From positions 281 to 12,941 of the forward strand of contig DEHM01000023.1 of assembly GCA_002351925.1 (NCBI GenBank): 12,661 nt of DNA. The letters are read 5' to 3'. Origin of the DNA: Bacteroidales bacterium UBA2800. Its GTDB lineage: Bacteria; Bacteroidota; Bacteroidia; Bacteroidales; Paludibacteraceae. This document shows, piece by piece, positions 8,001-12,661 of the stretch. Positions within the stretch are counted from its first letter, which is position 1; each line of letters begins with the position of its first letter. The translations under genes were made by a program, and so were the position numbers. The notes under the pieces are model-generated. The model saw only the letters and a list, made by a program, of their open reading frames with translations, had not been told where the DNA came from and did no database searches.

Positions 8001-9067
8001 TACGACAAACCGAACAACTCACGCAACCGCTGCTCCAACGTACCCTCAGCGAACTCCGAACTGGCAAACGTAACCACCGCATCCTCCGACTGAACCAATT
8101 GCTCTGTCCAGTGGCACAACTGCGTCGTCTTACCCTGTCCTGCCTCACCTAACATCGGCAAGAGACGATCTTCCGACGAACGGAAAGAACGGAAAATAGA
8201 CGACAACTGATCACGCTCCACAAACAACTCCTGATTGTACTTCTTTTCTGAGTACATATGGTGCAGGTATTCCTGCGAATAGTTCGCCATCGTCTGGCGC
8301 AGTTCTGACCAGTTCTGTTCCTTCGAGATATCAAACGACGGCACAATCGTCTGCGCCCAGCGGTCAAACTCTGCATTCAGCGCATCAGTAATACGGGTCA
8401 CCGCGTGCTCGTCCGACGAGATAAAACTAACTTCTTCATCTTTCAGCGACTGAAACACATACGGCTGACCCTTCTCGTTCTGGTGAATCAGCGGATATAC
8501 ATCTACCTCACCATGCGCCACGGTACCTATATAGAAATGCGTCGCCTCCGCACGCTCGGGATACTGCGCCAGCACAGTTATCGCGCCGGCTAACTCCTCT
8601 ACCCTTTCTTCTATCATCCCTACTACTTCCTCATAGATACTCTCTGCCAGTGTCGTGCCGTGACCTTTGTATTCGTTACGTATCTGTACCAGACTCTTCT
8701 CTCTTTTGCTACCCAGCCACAAGTTACGCTTCGGCCCTGCTACCGCACTCATCGCCACCGTCAAAGGTTCGTCCGCGGCCACCTCACGCGCAGCTGCTAC
8801 AGCCTTAGGCAAGATATCGTTCGCCCAGTCGCCAAACGACAACGGACGCTTCGTGTCTATCTTATTAATCACAGCTACCGCACCGGTCGGCATTGTCTCA
8901 CTCGCCGCCGCACGCACCATGCCCACCAGCAGGATTGATAGATATTGCGACGCTATCTCCACAAAATCCAAGGCATAGTTCATCGCCTTCGAATAAACAC
9001 CCGCTTCACGCTGAGCACGATACTGCGCCAACGGATGAGCCAACGAAAAAGGAAGCTTGTTCTCCAT
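5096..9067 (-). CDS. Large STAND/NACHT-type NTPase with N-terminal HEPN-like domain and helical-repeat C-terminus
   Basis: A 1323-residue cytosolic protein of unassigned function. Residues about 10-170 are mostly helical and contain RNEYKGHG (130-137), which fits the HEPN ribonuclease motif R-x(4-6)-H with the usual Asn after Arg. Residues 171-245 look like a small beta-rich module, and a linker with ELFVERDQLSSIF leads into the NTPase. NTPase features: Walker A GEAGQGKTT (307-315), Walker B ICFLFDAINE (378-387), VLFTCRN (420-426), the helical KNPLILKIVC (491-500) and IQFIYERFLEYMLA (614-627), as in NACHT/STAND proteins. The remaining 700 residues look like alpha-helical repeats, the usual sensor region. 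No signal peptide or clear membrane helix. STAND proteins are switches that oligomerise on ligand binding; many act in phage defence. It leads an operon with envelope and quinone genes, which is unusual for defence, so the role stays open. Confidence 0.8.
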   Translation of the reverse strand: MENKLPFSLAHPLAQYRAQREAGVYSKAMNYALDFVEIASQYLSILLVGMVRAAASETMPTGAVAVINKIDTKRPLSFGDWANDILPKAVAAAREVAADEPLTVAMSAVAGPKRNLWLGSKREKSLVQIRNEYKGHGTTLAESIYEEVVGMIEERVEELAGAITVLAQYPERAEATHFYIGTVAHGEVDVYPLIHQNEKGQPYVFQSLKDEEVSFISSDEHAVTRITDALNAEFDRWAQTIVPSFDISKEQNWSELRQTMANYSQEYLHHMYSEKKYNQELFVERDQLSSIFRSFRSSEDRLLPMLGEAGQGKTTQLCHWTEQLVQSEDAVVTFASSEFAEGTLEQRLRELFGLSYKKDIHRFIASLNDKAVAAGRQICFLFDAINEVLAYPGAVGSSPLALYRDIYALFGKHELTAIRVLFTCRNYTWQNELRPEQKQQDISLFSRLGEEATVRSFTDEEISRAYTIYQDLYQMQTPYEQIARKNIIRIKNPLILKIVCTNYLGHNLPDDNSRYTSLALFGKMIDDISHSYAGGKQTAILHELTAVILRSYEAGVAQDSVLLEDLKNARFDETAPLYKTANLVYNDKGTTIAFEELLNKPERPILRLIKEEKIQFIYERFLEYMLAVAFFDRERAKAGDAPIAAEVYVETMRHAAVNEVFMSTLRNVLILDYMRTSDPQTILRLASEYSDNFSIVTLMADVLNSLVTENYEAQLFPLLQVLLTYTEEDRRETIDEYNRVWKIIEKNKANDETIDRYKALSVQIMPMMNRKRLATGTLINGVFMTDYHNEHLYAFDPYALLDIVMEDSITEIRDNACLMIYYASHKTHTSGYTPLRENITRQIVKRMYDYINRSPLITLINGRRRKRIVTYLETGTRLNILMIIDRVLEGDTPQEGDNGIQISTIFDDITSVAKHLTANFTLFRALLPFVQLIMRRQVLFQSDYVNNVIEYQTFWENDVIPQDGGSERWGRNDLAAVAPFAYLYSKRGQADAPTNEEWQQWIPKILSAYQTGDSLSYFAMERLLIIAGMADYANVAPIVRALRAGWNRESEWFDYSQMSFIYVLYQLGLKLPELPQEVDEMLSEWCVDWTLRCRGWFRGRNSYKANQMQLYKRNVMTWYSMVYCVRHGDNRDPERQSVPYFRQLIDQAIRERDKELLVHLLNNISELVTDSGYIYTSLDLLESVMRQIPSQQVLDELETNVNLRYPDTKESIITLIGKILGTAKNYFPQQVNAFLTKDIINLTFPGIDKYKDDILGYNPGGERLSDLFTHKFGNALIYTLIHEQAIDDVVVGALQAAGKANGSYQWFEQVVKIVFNKMFNLRL

Positions 9068-9075
9068 TTGCTATC

Positions 9076-9095
9076 AATTTTGCGACTGCAAAATT
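9076..9095. promoter_or_regulatory. Perfect 8-bp inverted repeat over the STAND promoter (possible operator)
   Basis: AATTTTGC (9076-9083), spacer GACT, GCAAAATT (9088-9095). The repeat covers the -7 box and the expected start site of the NTPase operon, a position where a bound protein would block transcription. One arm is partly set by the TAATTTTGC of the promoter, so chance must be considered. Confidence 0.35.
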
Positions 9096-9120
9096 ACTGC
9101 TTTTTTCTGACATACGCAAG
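9089..9120 (-). promoter_or_regulatory. Bacteroidota-type promoter of the STAND-GDPD-DUF486-menA operon
   Basis: On the minus strand, CTTG (9117-9120), 20 bases, then TAATTTTG (9089-9096). The -7 box is perfect and the -33 box matches three of four bases. The likely start site is about 9081-9085, leaving roughly 15 bases before the ATG at 9067. There is no Shine-Dalgarno sequence. No other promoter of this form is evident before the next three genes, which are closely packed. Confidence 0.7.
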
Positions 9121-9207
9121 TATTTGCCCAAAAATCTGTTGCCAATTCGTCAAAAGAGACAAAATATCCTAAATTTAAGAAATATTTTAACATTTTTATG
9201 TTATTTA

Positions 9208-9239
9208 TTTGGATATTCAAAAAAAATGTTGTAATTTTG
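9208..9239 (+). promoter_or_regulatory. Bacteroidota-type promoter of the exported-protein operon
   Basis: TTTG (9208-9211), 20 bases, TAATTTTG (9232-9239): exact consensus. It lies about 110 bases from the divergent NTPase promoter. It places transcription start near 9243-9247, which rules out the upstream in-frame ATG at 9198 as the start of the next gene. Confidence 0.8.
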
Positions 9240-9260
9240 CGGCGTTTAATGATAAACACT

Positions 9261-10514
9261 ATGATGAAACATTTCTTTTCTTTTCTCTTACTTCTGTGTG
9301 GCATCTGCAGCGTGTACGCTGAATTGACGCCGTATAAGGAGGGTAAACTGGTCGGTCTGAAAGATGATGACGGCAATGTAGTGGTGGCACCTAAGTATAC
9401 CGCTATTGGCGATTACTCGGGTACCTACACATGGATGAACGTGGGCGGTAAAGGTGGTTACGAACACTGTCCGCTGGGTGGCAAATGGGGCGTACTCAAC
9501 GAACTGGGCGAAGTAGTCTGCCCCGCGGAGTACGACTATGTTGACCTCTGCAACGACCATTACGTGAACGTGAACAAAGGTGGTGTCATGACAATCGACA
9601 ATCGTACCTTCACCGGTGGTCTATGGGGCATCTACGACCTCGTGGCAAAAAAAGAAGTAGTACCCTGCCAATACACCCAACTCGGTCCTGTCAACCAGCA
9701 CGGTATATGCTGGGCTCAGAAGGACGGAAAGATTGCACGTCGACTCATCGCCGACCTCGTCAAAGACAAGAAAAGCAAGATCACCGATGCCAAGCTCTGC
9801 TTCTATACCCAGAGCGATTTCGAGATGAAAGAGATGTTGCTCCGTCACCGCGATGACGGCCTTTGGGGAGTGATAGATATTACCGGCAAAGAACTCACCG
9901 AGTTCTCCTACACCAAGGTCTTCGAGTTCGTCTTTGGCTACTCCATCGTTTACGAACGCCGCAAAGCCGGACTGGTGACCGAGAAAGGCCTGCAGATAGT
10001 GCCCTGCCAATTCTTCGAGATCACCAACCCCGGACCGACATCTGTATACTGGGGCATGAAAGATAAACTCTACGCCCTCTACAACCTCAATGGACAACAG
10101 CTGACTCCCGAAAAATATCAGGAGGCTCTGCCATTCACCGAAGGTGTTGCGTGGGCAAAACAGGATAGCCTCTTCGCGCTGGTGGACACGCTGGGCGTAG
10201 AACGTATTCTCCCTACATTTGGTAAGGTCAATCCCTTCTTCAACGGCCTCGCTACGGTCGCTACCGAACATGTGGGTATAGTCAATACGCTGGGACAGGT
10301 CGTTATTCCGCTGGAGTATCAAGATGCACCGGAATTGTTTGGCGACAACCAGTTCCGCCCGGTGGACAAACATAGCGCCGATTGTATAGGCTATGTCAAG
10401 GACTATGACGGCGCCTGTGTGTGGTTCGATAGCAAAGGAACGAAGCTGGAAAGAAACGGAAAAGAACTGTACGGTGTGACAGACACTATCCCTAACGCAT
10501 TGTGGAACTACTAA
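9261..10514 (+). CDS. Exported WG-repeat protein
   Basis: A 417-residue protein with a signal peptide (MMKHFFSFLLLLCGICSVYA, cleavage after residue 20) and no proper lipobox, so probably periplasmic or surface-associated. The mature part is made of about eight WG-type beta repeats. Each has a G-x-W/L-G-hydrophobic strand, a turn with Gly, then PxxY: roughly residues 32-46, 76-91, 121-138, 200-218, 237-252, 269-286, 304-320 and 338-353. Early repeats are canonical (GKWGVLNELGEVVCPAEY, GLWGIYDLVAKKEVVPCQY); later ones lose the tryptophan. WG repeats occur in many Bacteroidota exported proteins and no enzymatic activity is known for them; binding is the usual guess. The frame continues upstream to 9198, but that ATG precedes the promoter -33 box. 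Plausible starts are 9249, 9261 and 9264; 9261 gives the best signal peptide. First gene of a three-gene operon, 13 bases from the next. Confidence 0.88.
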   Translation: MMKHFFSFLLLLCGICSVYAELTPYKEGKLVGLKDDDGNVVVAPKYTAIGDYSGTYTWMNVGGKGGYEHCPLGGKWGVLNELGEVVCPAEYDYVDLCNDHYVNVNKGGVMTIDNRTFTGGLWGIYDLVAKKEVVPCQYTQLGPVNQHGICWAQKDGKIARRLIADLVKDKKSKITDAKLCFYTQSDFEMKEMLLRHRDDGLWGVIDITGKELTEFSYTKVFEFVFGYSIVYERRKAGLVTEKGLQIVPCQFFEITNPGPTSVYWGMKDKLYALYNLNGQQLTPEKYQEALPFTEGVAWAKQDSLFALVDTLGVERILPTFGKVNPFFNGLATVATEHVGIVNTLGQVVIPLEYQDAPELFGDNQFRPVDKHSADCIGYVKDYDGACVWFDSKGTKLERNGKELYGVTDTIPNALWNY

Positions 10515-10527
10515 TTACACGACAACG

Positions 10528-11772
10528 ATGAAGACTTTTTCACATATATCTATACTGATCCTGCTAGCGCTGTTCGGCGCGCAGACCGTCACAGCACAAA
10601 TAGAAGAATACAACCGTAGTTCGCTCTACATGCTGACGATGCTCCATACCAAAGATCGTATGTACAAGGATATCTTCGCTACCATGCAAGATATGCCCAT
10701 CCCCGACAAATACGAGGATAACTCCCTGAACTTGCGTATCGTGGCTGCACCCAATGCCAAGGGCAAGATGTACGCCTCCCAAGAACAAATGGCGGCCCAG
10801 ATTGGCCTCTTCTTGCAGGGAAATAACGTCGGACGTCGTATGGTAGCACGCTGGTTCGAACGCAACAGAGAAGATGGCTCGTTCAACACAGCTACCCTCG
10901 TGCGCCGTGGTAACTACAACCTGTCGGAAATCAAAAAGCAACAGGGAGCAATGACAATCGCTGGTACGGCGTTCCAAGCCGATGCCGATGTGGAACTGAT
11001 TCCGCAGACATTCGTCATCGTCAACGATATCACCTATGTCGACAAAGAGCAGAACGCTCAGATAGCCAAGGCCGTATTCCAGGTCATTGGCGCCGTAGCC
11101 AGCGCCTTCGGCGGTAGTAGCATCAGCAGCTTAGTCGAGCAGACTTCCAAACTGGCCGCCAATATTTCCGACCTCATCGCCGGCTTTACCGTCGACGTCC
11201 GCTCCTATCTCTACCAACTGGAGTGGAATGAAGAGATTGCTAATAAGTTCTATATGGACTATTACTACGAGAAGGACCATATCGACTTGACCAAGAAGGC
11301 AGCCTTCGAAGCCGACACCACGACGTTCCGCATGAAGTACCTCGGCACCTACAACGCACGCAGTTCTAAGACATCGCCTCGTGGCGTTCACTCGCCCTCA
11401 GATGTATTTAGAAAGGTACTCACGCGCGCAACCGACAAAAACATCGTCGAACTGCAACGCGAGTTCCCGGTCTTCAAGGTGACATCGGTTGTTGCTGGCG
11501 TCAACAAGAACGAAGCACAAGTCTACATCGGACTCAAAGAGGGCGTCAACGCCAGCTCCACCTACGAAGTGCTGCAACGTGAGTTCAAAAACGGCAAACT
11601 GCAATACAAACGCGTAGCGACCCTCAAGCCCCTGGAGGACAAGATTTGGGACAATCGCTGCATGGCGCTGGAGGAAAAAGCCAAGAATGCAGACCTGGGC
11701 TTCACCACCTTCACCATCAATACCCCCACGGGCGAAGTGACGCCGGGAATGCTCGTGCGCGAAGTGAGATAA
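10528..11772 (+). CDS. Exported protein of unknown function, FlgT/CsgG-like layout
   Basis: Not recognised as a named family. The 414-residue protein starts with a signal peptide ending VTA-Q (cleavage about residue 23) and has no lipobox. In the middle, a strong beta strand TFVIVNDITYVDK (161-173) is followed by a Gly/Ala-rich hydrophobic stretch VFQVIGAVASAFGG (183-196) and then FTVDVRSYLYQLEW (220-233). This order (strand, small-residue helix, strand) resembles CsgG/TolB-like periplasmic domains. The C-terminal 100 residues (about 315-414) look beta-rich: VYIGLKEGV, STYEVLQREF, YKRVATLKP, IWDNR and a final GEVTPGMLVREV. This is similar in outline to the SH3-like end of FlgT, though no flagellar genes are present. 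Both comparisons are inference from pattern, not alignment. The ATG at 10528 lies 13 bases after the WG-repeat gene, so the genes are co-transcribed. Confidence 0.85.
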   Translation: MKTFSHISILILLALFGAQTVTAQIEEYNRSSLYMLTMLHTKDRMYKDIFATMQDMPIPDKYEDNSLNLRIVAAPNAKGKMYASQEQMAAQIGLFLQGNNVGRRMVARWFERNREDGSFNTATLVRRGNYNLSEIKKQQGAMTIAGTAFQADADVELIPQTFVIVNDITYVDKEQNAQIAKAVFQVIGAVASAFGGSSISSLVEQTSKLAANISDLIAGFTVDVRSYLYQLEWNEEIANKFYMDYYYEKDHIDLTKKAAFEADTTTFRMKYLGTYNARSSKTSPRGVHSPSDVFRKVLTRATDKNIVELQREFPVFKVTSVVAGVNKNEAQVYIGLKEGVNASSTYEVLQREFKNGKLQYKRVATLKPLEDKIWDNRCMALEEKAKNADLGFTTFTINTPTGEVTPGMLVREVR

Positions 11773-11825
11773 ACACAACACCAAATATCAACTTATTTAC
11801 TAACTCATTAAAAAACATTACCCAC

Positions 11826-12536
11826 ATGAAAAAAATGTTTTTCTTTGCAGCAATGTTATTGGCTGCTGTTACCATGCAGGCTGAGAAAGTGACTCTACAG
11901 GCTGGTTCTACTGACTGGATCAACGATTCTAAATCGATGGCTACTATCTCGTTCGACCTGAACGACTGTGTAGTAGTTGATTTCGGTACGGGTAACAAAA
12001 TCAACAAAGACTTCGGTACCTTGGACGACTATCTGTCTGCTAAAGGCTTGAAGAAAGAGGCTTTCACGCCGCAACCTGCCACTATGGACAACTTCATCGC
12101 TCAGTTCAACAAAAAGAACAAAAAAGGCTTGCAGTTGGCTATCTCCGATGTCACAAAAAATGCCATCAAGGAGATGAAACCCAAGCGGCAGAAAAACTAC
12201 CTCAAGAACGGTTATATCCTCGAGGATCAGAACGTGAAATACAATATCGTCGTTCACGTGGATACCGTTGATATGGGTTCCGGCGCACAAGCTGCTACCT
12301 CGCAAATGGGTGGACTCATCGGCCTTATCACCTCCATGCCGGGTGCCGACGGTGGCGCTTCTATGATCGGCTGGGCTGAGGTAATCGACAATGATACCAG
12401 AGACGTCGTTTGCGAACTCCACGTATCACGTTTCTACGGAGTAGGTGCTGAGGCTAAAACAGAAGTACGCTTCTTCCGTGCTCTCGGTGCTTTCATCAGC
12501 AACCAACTGCCCAAAGCAGCTAAGCTGAAAAAATAA
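11826..12536 (+). CDS. Exported protein of unknown function, CsgG/DUF4410-like layout
   Basis: A 236-residue protein with a clear signal peptide (MKKMFFFAAMLLAAVTMQA, cleavage after residue 19). The open frame reaches back into the preceding gene, but only the ATG at 11826 gives the signal peptide. The mature part has a strand YNIVVHVDTVDMG (139-151), a Gly/Ala-rich stretch (151-182, many Gly and Met), then GWAEVIDNDTRDVVCEL (182-198), and a closing helix VRFFRALGAFISNQLPK (214-230). Such an order is seen in CsgG- and DUF4410-type envelope proteins; this is inference. A basic linker (KKNKKG, KPKRQKNYLKNG) lies before it. Codons are rich in GCT, GGT, ACT and TCT, unlike the neighbouring genes, which may mean high expression. 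Fifty-three bases separate it from the previous gene; they are A/T-rich with no TAnnTTTG box, so it is probably read through. A terminator follows directly. Confidence 0.87.
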   Translation: MKKMFFFAAMLLAAVTMQAEKVTLQAGSTDWINDSKSMATISFDLNDCVVVDFGTGNKINKDFGTLDDYLSAKGLKKEAFTPQPATMDNFIAQFNKKNKKGLQLAISDVTKNAIKEMKPKRQKNYLKNGYILEDQNVKYNIVVHVDTVDMGSGAQAATSQMGGLIGLITSMPGADGGASMIGWAEVIDNDTRDVVCELHVSRFYGVGAEAKTEVRFFRALGAFISNQLPKAAKLKK

Positions 12537-12555
12537 TTCGCTTAGCACACCAACA

Positions 12556-12589
12556 AAAAAATAGACGTCCTCGCGGGCGTCTATTTTTT
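12556..12589. terminator. Bidirectional intrinsic terminator
   Basis: A 15-bp stem (12556-12570 with 12575-12589, one T-G wobble) with a four-base loop TCGC. The inner part GACGTCC/GGGCGTC is GC-rich and is flanked by an A-run on the left and a T-run on the right. It therefore works as a rho-independent terminator on both strands. It closes the exported-protein operon from the left and the probable gapA gene from the right. Confidence 0.9.
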
Positions 12590-12610
12590 GTATCAACTAT
12601 CAGTGGTTGA

Positions 12611-12661
12611 TTACTTCAACTCTGCCAAGTACTTGATCGTACGAACCATCTGGCTGGTGTA
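12611..12661 (-). CDS. Probable glyceraldehyde-3-phosphate dehydrogenase, last 16 residues
   Basis: Only the C-terminal end is inside the window: YTSQMVRTIKYLAELK, then TAA at 12611-12613. This closely resembles the end of phosphorylating GAPDH of the type that finishes with a YDNEMSYT-like segment followed by SQLVRTL-x-Y-x-A, as in streptococcal GAPDH. The frame is open to the window edge, and the shared terminator lies 21 bases downstream, which supports a real gene end. If correct, the enzyme acts in glycolysis and gluconeogenesis in the cytosol. The call rests on 16 residues only. Confidence 0.7.
   Translation of the reverse strand, partial: YTSQMVRTIKYLAELK

Noticed and set aside
5096..9067. 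Calling the STAND protein a proven Avs phage-defence gene
   Set aside because: Architecture fits, but there is no neighbouring defence gene or mobile element, and the operon context is metabolic; sequence alone does not settle it.
9198..9260. Upstream extension of the WG-repeat protein to the ATG at 9198
   Set aside because: The ATG precedes the -33 and -7 promoter boxes and the added residues would spoil the signal peptide.
9621..10373. 250-codon open frame on the minus strand
   Set aside because: Antisense to the WG-repeat gene, which has a signal peptide, repeats and a promoter; the antisense product shows nothing recognisable.
11646..11825. Extension of the last exported protein into the preceding gene
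   Set aside because: The extra residues are an out-of-frame reading of the previous gene, and the signal peptide starts only at 11826.

Overview
The window looks like chromosomal DNA of a Bacteroidales bacterium (phylum Bacteroidota); I cannot name a genus. Three things point there. Four upstream regions carry the Bacteroidota sigma-ABfr promoter form (TTTG, about 20 bases, TAnnTTTG). Shine-Dalgarno sequences are largely absent. The proteins are of Bacteroidota type (PEP carboxykinase, WbaP-like sugar transferase, DUF486, MenA, WG-repeat protein). There are no insertion sequences, tRNAs, rRNAs or CRISPR arrays.

Layout. Bases 1-800 (minus) hold the N-terminal half of ATP-type PEP carboxykinase (pckA), whose leader can fold into a three-way junction. 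A divergent promoter at 976-1007 drives a plus-strand run: threonylcarbamoyl-AMP synthase (Sua5/TsaC type), a polyprenyl-phosphate sugar transferase with four N-terminal membrane helices, and the small subunit of exonuclease VII (xseB). This run meets a minus-strand operon tail to tail, and the two end genes overlap by 36 bases. The minus-strand operon reads from 9067 down to 3086: a 1323-residue STAND-type NTPase with an N-terminal HEPN-like domain, a glycerophosphodiester phosphodiesterase lipoprotein, a DUF486 membrane protein and menA. The junctions are a 1-base overlap, a 6-base gap and a 1-base gap, so the genes are probably translated together. A second plus-strand operon starts divergently at about 9245. 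It encodes three exported proteins: a WG-repeat protein, a protein with a FlgT/CsgG-like layout, and a smaller protein with a CsgG/DUF4410-like layout. It ends at a strong bidirectional terminator (12556-12589), beyond which lies the C-terminal end of a minus-strand gene that is probably GAPDH.

How the genes fit together. PckA and GAPDH at the two edges are central carbon enzymes. Sua5, the sugar transferase, XseB and MenA are housekeeping or envelope functions. The two parts that are not routine are the HEPN-like STAND ATPase, with a perfect inverted repeat over its promoter, and the divergent three-gene exported operon. The STAND protein has the architecture of a regulated NTPase switch such as those in antiviral or abortive-infection systems, but it leads an operon of lipid, membrane and quinone genes, so its role is open. 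All function calls come from reading motifs in the sequence; no database search was run.
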